A stretch of 64,000 bases of DNA from assembly GCA_902567945.1 (NCBI GenBank), contig CACFOC010000002.1:37436-101435 (forward strand). The letters run 5' to 3'. The notes beneath the pieces are model-generated. The model was not told the DNA's origin. It searched no databases and was given only the letters and a program-made list of their open reading frames with translations. Of the stretch, positions 9,363 to 17,471 are shown one piece after another. The stretch's first letter is position 1; each line of letters begins with the position of its first letter. The DNA comes from an uncultured Pelagibacteraceae bacterium. Its GTDB lineage: Bacteria; Pseudomonadota; Alphaproteobacteria; Pelagibacterales; Pelagibacteraceae. The position numbers and the translations under genes are program-made.

Positions 9363-10787
9363 CTATTTATTTAAAGTAGCCAACACCTCAGCTTCACGAG
9401 TATTTGCATTGAATGACTGAGTAAAAGGTATAGGTACAACTACCGCATCAACTGGTTTATTGGAGTATTTTTTTGGTAAATGAACTTTGTATTTTTTACC
9501 AAAATTTCCGATTGGAAACCCTTTAGGACTTTTGTGCCCTTCATATGGAACATATCCCATTGCAATGTTTTTTTTCTTTTCTGGGTGATACCAAGGAGAT
9601 GTAATATAACCTATTGGTTTTCCTCCTTTTACATCTGAAATTAGCCAAAAGTCTGGAGCATATTCTTCTATTGGTTTTCCTCCTAGTTCCATACCTACGA
9701 GTTGAAGTTTGTAAGGTTTTTTTCCTTGTTGAATTTCTTCTTTCATTTTTTCTAAAGCTTCTTTTCCCACATAGTCTGTTTTTTTATTCCATTCACCTTT
9801 GCCAGACAAAGAAACTTGATAACCCAAGTTACACTGAAAAGGATTATGTTCATTATCCATATCTTGACCCCAAGACAAAATTCCTGCTTGGATTCTTCTA
9901 TGGTGAGCAGGAGCAATAACCATTAGCTTATGTTTCTTTCCAGCTTTAAGAACAGCATTCCACATATCCTCTGCGTATAAAGTGGCATCACGAAGATAAA
10001 TTTCATATCCAGCTTCACCAGAAAATCCTGATTGAGAAATCACACAGCTTCTACCTCCTACTTTGGCTTCCGCCAGACCATAAAAAGGCATGTTATCTAA
10101 ATCAACTTGATCTCCAATTAAATCATTTAATAGTGCTTTTGATTTAGGGCCTTGTATTTGTACTGGACATGCATCTATTTCATCTATTTCTACATTGAAT
10201 TTTTTATCAGCATTAACACCTTGTAAGTACATTCCAATATCAGAATCTGACAAACTAAACCAAAACTCATCATCAGCCACTCTTAATAAAACTGGATCGT
10301 TTAATACGCCACCTTTATTATTACAAAGAATAACGTAACGACCTCTCATTGTTGAAATTTTAGTTGCATCGCGTGTTATTACATAATCTGTAAATTTTTC
10401 TGCGTCTGGTCCTTTCACGCGAATTTGTCTCTCTACAGCTACATTCCACATTGTTACGTGATTTTTAATTGCTGCATATTCAACCATAGCTCCACCTTTT
10501 TCAGGTTTTACATAACCTCGTGGATGATATACACGATTATAAACTGTAGCTCGCCAGCAGCCGGCTTTCATTGATAAATGCCAGTAGGGAGATTTTCTTA
10601 CTCTTGTTGAAATTAACAATTCTACTTTTGTTGGTCCGCTTTGTCTTAAGTTGTACGGCACGTGTCGATCTGACTGATCAACAGATGTAACGTGTCTAAC
10701 TTTATCGTAATTAACCTTTTCAGGTTTAAATGAAACTGATTTATGTTTTTTAACTTTATTTTTTTTAGATTTTTTCTTTTTAGGCAT
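9363..10787 (-). CDS. GcvT/DmdA/LigM-superfamily tetrahydrofolate-dependent methyltransferase-like protein
   Basis: GcvT-fold motifs (VERQIRVKGPDAEKFTDYVITRDATK, GFSGEAGYEIYLRD); Lys-rich N-terminal extension MPKKKKSKKNKVKKHK. Substrate not assignable. Confidence 0.75.
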   Translation of the reverse strand: MPKKKKSKKNKVKKHKSVSFKPEKVNYDKVRHVTSVDQSDRHVPYNLRQSGPTKVELLISTRVRKSPYWHLSMKAGCWRATVYNRVYHPRGYVKPEKGGAMVEYAAIKNHVTMWNVAVERQIRVKGPDAEKFTDYVITRDATKISTMRGRYVILCNNKGGVLNDPVLLRVADDEFWFSLSDSDIGMYLQGVNADKKFNVEIDEIDACPVQIQGPKSKALLNDLIGDQVDLDNMPFYGLAEAKVGGRSCVISQSGFSGEAGYEIYLRDATLYAEDMWNAVLKAGKKHKLMVIAPAHHRRIQAGILSWGQDMDNEHNPFQCNLGYQVSLSGKGEWNKKTDYVGKEALEKMKEEIQQGKKPYKLQLVGMELGGKPIEEYAPDFWLISDVKGGKPIGYITSPWYHPEKKKNIAMGYVPYEGHKSPKGFPIGNFGKKYKVHLPKKYSNKPVDAVVVPIPFTQSFNANTREAEVLATLNK

Positions 10788-11514
10788 AATTATTCTCCAT
10801 CAACCATTTGTTTGTTTCTTTAAGACCACCAAAAGTATAAATATGAAAATTATTTGTTGAGGATTTAAGTTTTTCAATTATATCACTTGGGTCTTTTGGT
10901 TTTAATAAATCTACAGCCTTAGTTACATTAGATTTAAGAAAATTAATTGAATTTTTTGCCCCAACAATATTTGCAAACTTTAATAAACTACTTATTTTTA
11001 GAGGCCCAGTAATTCCTACATGAACTGGTAAAGTTTGCTTAGAAATATATTTAGCTATTGGATTAACATCTAATAACCATTGTGTAACTATATAGTCAGC
11101 GTAAGGTTTTTTATCGATCATAGCTTTTTCTAAATCTGGATCGGATATATCAGGGGACCCATCTGGATGTCCAGCGATTCCTATCTTCCAACCCTCAAAT
11201 AATCCCGTCTCTAATAATTGTAAAGAACAGTGAAAATCTCCAATGGGTTGCGCGCTCCCCCCTATTACTAGAGCTTGTTTTACTCCCCCATCCTTACATC
11301 TACTTACATAATCTTTTAATTCAGCTTGATTTTTTAAAGAACGAGCAGGAAAATGAGGTACTGGATTAAAGCCAGATTTAACAAGTTCAGTGGCTTTAGT
11401 TGCCACCTCTCTGTAATCATTACCCGGAAGCATAGTAATATAAACATCTTTAATTTTAGGTAATTCTGAAAGATCAGTCTTCATGGTAATTTCTATAGAA
11501 AAATTCATAATCAA
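10780..11514 (-). CDS. short methylenetetrahydrofolate reductase (MetF)-like protein
   Basis: TIM-barrel MTHFR-like segments (VPHFPARSL, IAGHPDGSPD, DYIVTQWLLDV, LPVHVGITGPLK); overlaps the GcvT-like start (TATGCCTAA). An alternative start at MKTDL (11484) is possible. Confidence 0.75.
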   Translation of the reverse strand: MIMNFSIEITMKTDLSELPKIKDVYITMLPGNDYREVATKATELVKSGFNPVPHFPARSLKNQAELKDYVSRCKDGGVKQALVIGGSAQPIGDFHCSLQLLETGLFEGWKIGIAGHPDGSPDISDPDLEKAMIDKKPYADYIVTQWLLDVNPIAKYISKQTLPVHVGITGPLKISSLLKFANIVGAKNSINFLKSNVTKAVDLLKPKDPSDIIEKLKSSTNNFHIYTFGGLKETNKWLMENNYA

Positions 11515-11601
11515 CGGGATATACCAGCGGTCCCTGGGGACTGTCCAGTAATTTCATTTGAAATCTATTGCCTATTTATACGGAAATGCTAGGATTTTTC
11601 T

Positions 11602-12798
11602 ATGACTGAGAAGCTTAATGGAAAAAGAAATATCTATGATATCGTAAAAAAAGAAAAATTAGATGTTGTTAATGAACCAATAGAAAAAGCCCACGGTCTT
11701 CCTAACGAATGCTACAATAATATTGAATATAGTAAAATAGAAAGGAAAAAACTCTTCGAAGATAAATGGGTTGTAATAGGTGTTGCTAGTTCAATACCCA
11801 AGCCTGGAGATGCAAAACCTTTCGATTTACTAGGAATACCTTTAATTTTATTAAGAAATAAAAAAAATCAAATCAAAGTCTATCATAATGTTTGCAGTCA
11901 TAGAGGATATAAAATTTTACAAAAAAAATGCTCTATAAAAAACGTAATAAGATGTCCTTACCATTCCTGGTCTTATAATTTAGATGGCAGACTTGTAACC
12001 ACTCCTCATTTGGGAGGAATGGATAAGCACGAATCTAAGAATTTTGATAAGTCTTCAAGTAATCTTAAAGAAGTTCGTTCCTATGTTTGGTTAGATATGA
12101 TTATCGTAAACATTTCTAATAATGAAGTATCGTTTGATGAATATATTAAACCATTAAAAGATCGATGGTCTAAGTTTTGGCCAGAAAAAGATCAAAAACT
12201 AATTAAACACTCAAATGACTTTGGTTATTTTAATTTAAAAGCAAAGTGTAATTGGAAATTTGCTATTGAAAATTATTGTGAAAGTTATCATTTACCCTGG
12301 GTTCATCCAGGTTTAAATAGTTATTCTAAAATTAGTGATCATTATCATATACAAGGTTTGCCAAATAGATTCGCTGGGCAAGGCACTATCGTTTACAATC
12401 CTAGGCTAAAAGGAAAAAATAAATTTCCATGTTTTCCTAATTGGCCAAAAAGTAAAATAAATATAGCTGAATATGTTGCTCTTTTTCCTAATGTGATGAT
12501 GGGCATTCACAAAGATCATTACTACGCATATTGGCTAGAGCCAGTAAATCATGAATTTACTATAGAACACATGGAAATTTATTATGTAGGTAATGAAGCT
12601 GCAAATTCAAAAAAATTTAAAAGCTTGAGAAAACAAAATTTAAAACTCTGGCATAGTGTTCAATTAGAAGATGTTCATATTATAGAAGGCATGCAAGAGG
12701 GAAGAAATTCTCCTTCGTATAATGGTGGAAACTTCTCACCAGTTATGGACAATCCTACTCACCATTTTCATAAATGGGTAGCTACAAATTTGGTTTAA
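11602..12798 (+). CDS. Rieske non-heme iron oxygenase alpha subunit (aromatic-ring-hydroxylating/quaternary-amine oxygenase-like)
   Basis: Rieske motif CSH-X17-CPYH at 11893-11964; mononuclear Fe region NWKFAIENYCESYHLPWVHP. Confidence 0.92.
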   Translation: MTEKLNGKRNIYDIVKKEKLDVVNEPIEKAHGLPNECYNNIEYSKIERKKLFEDKWVVIGVASSIPKPGDAKPFDLLGIPLILLRNKKNQIKVYHNVCSHRGYKILQKKCSIKNVIRCPYHSWSYNLDGRLVTTPHLGGMDKHESKNFDKSSSNLKEVRSYVWLDMIIVNISNNEVSFDEYIKPLKDRWSKFWPEKDQKLIKHSNDFGYFNLKAKCNWKFAIENYCESYHLPWVHPGLNSYSKISDHYHIQGLPNRFAGQGTIVYNPRLKGKNKFPCFPNWPKSKINIAEYVALFPNVMMGIHKDHYYAYWLEPVNHEFTIEHMEIYYVGNEAANSKKFKSLRKQNLKLWHSVQLEDVHIIEGMQEGRNSPSYNGGNFSPVMDNPTHHFHKWVATNLV

Positions 12799-12799
12799 T

Positions 12800-14035
12800 A
12801 TGAGATTTAATAGAAAAATTATCCCAGATACAAAACCTAAACAAACTTTTGTAACAAAAAAAAGATTAAGAGAAGATGAAATAGATTTTGCTAAACTTAG
12901 ATCTTACAGATTAGATCGAGTTAAAAAAGAATTAGAAAAAAATAATCTTGAAGCTTGTATATTATTTGACCCTGTTAATGTCAGATACGCACTTGATTCA
13001 GTAAATATGAGTATCTATAATATGCATAATTTAACGCGTTATTGTTTTATACCCGTCAACGGCCCAGTAATTCTTTATGAATATTTTAACTGTGAAAAAT
13101 TATCTGAACATTTAAATTTAATTAATGAAATTAGACCGGCTATAACTTGGGATTATTTTAGTAATGGAGATCAAGCTGGAATCCAATTAGAAAAATGGAT
13201 TAATGAAGTAAATGATTTATCAAATTCATATTTTAAAACTAAAAAATTGGCAATTGATGTAATTAATGGTCCAGCAATAACAGCTCTGAATAAATCTGGT
13301 ATTGAAGTTGTGGATGCAAAATCAATAGTTGAACAGGCAAGAGTTATTAAATCACCAGAAGAATTAAAATGTATGAAGGCAGCTATCGATGTTGCAGAAA
13401 TTGCAGTTAACAAAATGAGAAATGAAGTAAAAGCTGGAATGACTGAAGATGAACTTTGGTCAATCTTACACAAAACTAATATTGAACATGGTGGAGAATG
13501 GGTTGAATGTAGAATTTTATCATCTGGAGAGAGAACAAATCCATGGATGCAGGAAAGTAGCAATAAAATAATTCAAAGTGGTGAAATGGTATCTTTTGAT
13601 ACTGATATGGTAGGTCCCTATGGATATTGCGCAGATATTTCCAGAACTTTTGTTGAGGGACATAAATTTAGTGAGGAACAAAAAAAATTATACTTAATGG
13701 CAGCTGACCAAATAAATCACAATTCTAGATTAATTAAATCAGGGTTATCTTTTAAAGAATTCACTGAAAAATCTTGGAAACTTCCAGAAGAATATTATGG
13801 CAATAGATATTCATGTATGGTGCATGGAATTGGCCTTTGTGATGAATGGCCACAGATAAAATATCCAACTGATGGTGGTCAAAGAGAAGGTTATTTTGAA
13901 AAAAATATGACTATTACAGTTGAAACTTATATTGGAAAAGTTGGTGGAAAAGAAGGAGTAAAATTAGAACAACAATATTTAGTTGGTGAAAATGGACTTG
14001 AGTTAATGTCCCACCATCCTTTAGAAGATTTATAA
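12800..14035 (+). CDS. M24 metallopeptidase-fold protein, DddP (DMSP lyase)-like
   Basis: M24 metal-ligand pattern FDTDMVGPYGYCADISRTF, MVHGIG, VETYIG, KLEQQ; segments GGEWVECRILSSGERTNPWMQES and HGIGLCDEWPQIKYP match remembered DddP sequences. Confidence 0.75.
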   Translation: MRFNRKIIPDTKPKQTFVTKKRLREDEIDFAKLRSYRLDRVKKELEKNNLEACILFDPVNVRYALDSVNMSIYNMHNLTRYCFIPVNGPVILYEYFNCEKLSEHLNLINEIRPAITWDYFSNGDQAGIQLEKWINEVNDLSNSYFKTKKLAIDVINGPAITALNKSGIEVVDAKSIVEQARVIKSPEELKCMKAAIDVAEIAVNKMRNEVKAGMTEDELWSILHKTNIEHGGEWVECRILSSGERTNPWMQESSNKIIQSGEMVSFDTDMVGPYGYCADISRTFVEGHKFSEEQKKLYLMAADQINHNSRLIKSGLSFKEFTEKSWKLPEEYYGNRYSCMVHGIGLCDEWPQIKYPTDGGQREGYFEKNMTITVETYIGKVGGKEGVKLEQQYLVGENGLELMSHHPLEDL

Positions 14036-14040
14036 TTAAA

Positions 14041-14892
14041 ATGAATAGTAGATTAGAAAACATTGTCGACCTTAAAAAATATCCAATTCAAGATTTAAAT
14101 TCTCCATTGATAAAAGAATTAATAAAAAAATGTAAAAGAGATTTGGATCAGTTTAGTTGTGCTACTATTCCTAATTTTATTTTACCTAAATCTTTAAAAA
14201 TAATGAACGTAGAGTTAGAAAAAAAAATTGATGAAGTTTATATGTCAAAACAAAGTATCAACGCATATTTATATTCTAAGGATGATCCTTCGTTGCCCAA
14301 AGATCATCCTAAAAGAATATTTATGGAACGTTATAATGGATATTTAAATTCAGATATTTTTCCAAAAGACTCGGAGATGAAATTTCTTTATGAACAAGAT
14401 GAACTTTTAAATTTTGTGTCTGCATGTCTTGGAATATCACCTATTTATCGCTGGGCAGACCCTTTGGCTTGCCATGCGTACAATGTTATGAGACCAGAAG
14501 GTATTCTTCCTTGGCATTTTGATAGCTGTGAGTTTACTTTAAGTTTCATGATACAAAAACCTGAAAAGGGTGGAATATTTGAGTATTGCCCGAACATTCG
14601 TAAGCCAGGAAATGAAAATTTAGAAGAAGTTAAAAAAGTGCTTGATGGAGATCGTAAAAGAGTTCGTCAATTAAAATTAGAACCTGGAGATCTCCAAATT
14701 TTTAAGGGTCGTTTTACGCTTCATCGTGTTACAAAAATAGAAGGTAATCGTTCAAGGTATCTTTGTATACCTGCTTACGTACTAGACCCTTGGAGAGTTA
14801 ACACTCCTGAACATGCTAAGGCTATTTATGGAAAAGTTTTACCAATTCATATAGAAAGAAATAAAGCTAGATCAGACGGTCTAGCTGATTAA
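14041..14892 (+). CDS. Fe(II)/2-oxoglutarate-dependent oxygenase, HalD/BesD-like family
   Basis: WHFDSCEFTLSFMIQKPEKGGIFEYCPNIRKPGNEN...VLDGDR...LEPGDLQIFKGRFTLHRV; HxD at 14515-14523 and a distal His. Confidence 0.75.
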   Translation: MNSRLENIVDLKKYPIQDLNSPLIKELIKKCKRDLDQFSCATIPNFILPKSLKIMNVELEKKIDEVYMSKQSINAYLYSKDDPSLPKDHPKRIFMERYNGYLNSDIFPKDSEMKFLYEQDELLNFVSACLGISPIYRWADPLACHAYNVMRPEGILPWHFDSCEFTLSFMIQKPEKGGIFEYCPNIRKPGNENLEEVKKVLDGDRKRVRQLKLEPGDLQIFKGRFTLHRVTKIEGNRSRYLCIPAYVLDPWRVNTPEHAKAIYGKVLPIHIERNKARSDGLAD

Positions 14893-14895
14893 TTT

Positions 14896-15627
14896 ATGAC
14901 AGACAAAGATATTAATATTAGACAAGAACTTGCAGCTTTATATCGTCTACTAGATATGTATGGAATGAGTGATTTAGCAAATCAATGTGCAGGAGCACGT
15001 TCAGTTGAAAATAAAGATAATTATTTTATTCATCCTTATGGGATGTTTTATAATGAGATAAAGGCTTCTTCCTTGATAAAAATTGACAAAGACGGGAAGC
15101 CAGTTGAACTAAATAGTCCGTGGTTAAATGATGGATGTATTAACCTTGCTAAATGGATTTTTCCTGCAAGAGAAGACACCAATTATTTTGTACATGGTCA
15201 TTGCGAAGAAGTTATGGCTGTTGGTGGCACAGAAGAAGGATTACAATATTTTTCACAAGCGGCAGTATATTTAAATCATCTTATTGGATATGTTGATTAT
15301 GAATTTGTCGAGGATAACGAATATGGTAAAAAATTTATGTCACTTATAAAAAAGCATGAAATTTTAATTACACGTAATCATGGTTATTATACTGTTGGAA
15401 AAACTGCAGCAGAGGCATTTTTTAAAGCATATTATTTAAAACAAGCTTGTTCAGTTCAAATTAAAAATTTATCAATGAGATTAACGCCGCGCCCAATAGA
15501 TAAGCAAAAAGTTGAATACTGCTGGCAAAATATGTCTAAATCCGAAGATTATAATTATGACGGCAAAACTGAATGGGCCGCTCTATTAAGAAAATTGGAT
15601 AAAGAGCAACCAGATTATAAATTGTGA
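14896..15627 (+). CDS. class II aldolase/adducin family protein
   Basis: HGHCEEVMAVGG and LITRNHGYYTVGKTAAEAFFKAYYLKQAC match class II aldolase. Confidence 0.85.
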   Translation: MTDKDINIRQELAALYRLLDMYGMSDLANQCAGARSVENKDNYFIHPYGMFYNEIKASSLIKIDKDGKPVELNSPWLNDGCINLAKWIFPAREDTNYFVHGHCEEVMAVGGTEEGLQYFSQAAVYLNHLIGYVDYEFVEDNEYGKKFMSLIKKHEILITRNHGYYTVGKTAAEAFFKAYYLKQACSVQIKNLSMRLTPRPIDKQKVEYCWQNMSKSEDYNYDGKTEWAALLRKLDKEQPDYKL

Positions 15628-15989
15628 AAAAAACTAGCAAAACAGAAATTTTAACCTGTCATTGCAAAGAAGTGAAAATTGAATTGAAGTTAGATAAGGA
15701 TCTTGAAGAATTGGTTAGGTGTAATTGTTCTTTATGCATAAAACGCGGTTCAATTATGGCTAAAATAAAATTAAATAAGCTAAAAATAATAAAAGGCGTT
15801 GAAAAATTGAAGCGTTATAAATTTGGAAAAAATAAAGCTGAACATTTCTTTTGCTCTATATGCGGAATATATACACATCATAAATCATACACTAATCCTG
15901 AAAATTACGAATTCAATGTTGCGTGTTTGGATAATATTGATACTTTTAAATTTAAAGATGTTCCTGTTTTTGATGGAAAGAAATTATAG
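15624..15989 (+). CDS. GFA/CENP-V domain protein (glutathione-dependent formaldehyde-activating-like)
   Basis: CHCKEV...RCNCSLCIKRG...HFFCSICGIYTHHK Cys pattern; GTG start in a GTGA overlap with the upstream stop. Confidence 0.85.
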   Translation: MKKTSKTEILTCHCKEVKIELKLDKDLEELVRCNCSLCIKRGSIMAKIKLNKLKIIKGVEKLKRYKFGKNKAEHFFCSICGIYTHHKSYTNPENYEFNVACLDNIDTFKFKDVPVFDGKKL

Positions 15990-16003
15990 TAAACTTAGTT
16001 AGT

Positions 16004-17437
16004 TTAGTTCCAGCCACCAACTGTTTTGACTTCTAAAAATTCTATAAGACCTTCAGTTCCAGCTTCACGGCCAATTCCTGAATGTTTATATCCGCCAAAA
16101 GGAGAAGCAACGGCTATACCAACTCCATTAACGTCTACCATTCCAGATCTAAGTTTTCTTGCCACTCTTTGGACTTTTTCTTTATCTTGAGTTTGAATAT
16201 AATTTGTCAAACCGTAAGGAGTGTCATTTGCTATTGAAATAGCTTCTTCTTCATTTTCAAAAGGAATTATAGATAATACTGGTCCGAAAATTTCGGTTCT
16301 TGCAATTTCCATTTGATTATTAACATCAGCAAAAACAGTCGGTTTTACATAATAACCTTTTTCTAAACCTTTAGGTTTACCAGTCCCGCCCGCAACTAAT
16401 TTTGCTCCTTCGTCTATTCCTTTTTGAATTAAAGTTTGAATTTTATTGAACTGTACTTCGGAAACCACAGGCCCAATATGATCTCCGTCTTTTTGTGGAG
16501 AATCCACCTTAGTGTTATTTGCTAATTCTTTTACTTTTTCTACAGTTTCTTTGTAAATTGATTTTTCAACAAGCATTCGTGTAGGAGCATTGCAGGACTG
16601 TCCTGAGTTTCTAAAACATCTTAGAACACCTCGTGCTATCGCTTCTGAATCGGCATCTTTAAAAATTATGTTTGCGCCTTTTCCACCTAATTCTAAACTA
16701 ATTCTTTTAAAATCTTTTGCAGCATTTTGAGAAATTAATGCACCAGCTCTGGTTGATCCTGTAAAAGAAATCATATCAATATCAGGATGACTGGTTAAAG
16801 CATCTCCCGTAACAGCTCCGTCTCCATTTACTAAATTAAAAACACCTGGGGGAAATTTGGCCTCATCAATCATTTCAGCAAGTAACATTGATGACAAAGG
16901 CGCTATCTCTGATGGTTTTAAAACTACTGTACATGCTGATGCTAAAGCAGGAATTACTTTTAAATTAACTTGATTGATTGGCCAATTCCAGGGTGTAATC
17001 AAAGCACAAACACCTTTTGGCTCATACAATAATTTTTGATTATTTTTTTCTTCACCTAAATCTTTTTCAAATTTGAAATCTTTTAATATATTTTTAAAGG
17101 ATTTAATGTGGCTAGCTCCTGTGGCAGCTTGCATTTCTGTTGAAAATTTCATGGGAGCCCCCATCTCAAGAGTAATCAATTTTGCCATATCAGCCCATCT
17201 TTTTTTATAAATAACATATAATTTTTCCAATAATTCTAATCTCTCTTCTTTTTGTGAGAAAGCCCAAATGCCAAAAGCTTTTTTTGCAGCACTAACTGCA
17301 TTGTCTATATCTTTTTTTCCTCCAAGAGATATTTCTGCACAAGGTTCTTCATTTGATGGGTCAATTACTTTGTAATTTCTAGGCTCTATTGGAGAGACCC
17401 ATTTTCCATTGATATAAAATTTTTTTTTGTCTAACAT
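16004..17437 (-). CDS. NAD(P)-dependent aldehyde dehydrogenase family protein
   Basis: LITPWNWPINQ, SFTGSTRAGALI, LELGGKGANI, SGQSCNAPTRM (catalytic Cys), ARTEIFGPVLSI. Confidence 0.93.
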   Translation of the reverse strand: MLDKKKFYINGKWVSPIEPRNYKVIDPSNEEPCAEISLGGKKDIDNAVSAAKKAFGIWAFSQKEERLELLEKLYVIYKKRWADMAKLITLEMGAPMKFSTEMQAATGASHIKSFKNILKDFKFEKDLGEEKNNQKLLYEPKGVCALITPWNWPINQVNLKVIPALASACTVVLKPSEIAPLSSMLLAEMIDEAKFPPGVFNLVNGDGAVTGDALTSHPDIDMISFTGSTRAGALISQNAAKDFKRISLELGGKGANIIFKDADSEAIARGVLRCFRNSGQSCNAPTRMLVEKSIYKETVEKVKELANNTKVDSPQKDGDHIGPVVSEVQFNKIQTLIQKGIDEGAKLVAGGTGKPKGLEKGYYVKPTVFADVNNQMEIARTEIFGPVLSIIPFENEEEAISIANDTPYGLTNYIQTQDKEKVQRVARKLRSGMVDVNGVGIAVASPFGGYKHSGIGREAGTEGLIEFLEVKTVGGWN

Positions 17438-17471
17438 TCGATCAAAATAACTTATCTTTTTACTAAAGTAA

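Noticed and set aside
9614-9919. plus-strand ORF inside the GcvT-like gene
   Set aside because: Antisense shadow ORF.
13171-13563. 130-aa minus-strand ORF inside the DddP-like gene
   Set aside because: Shadow ORF of a clearly conserved M24 protein.
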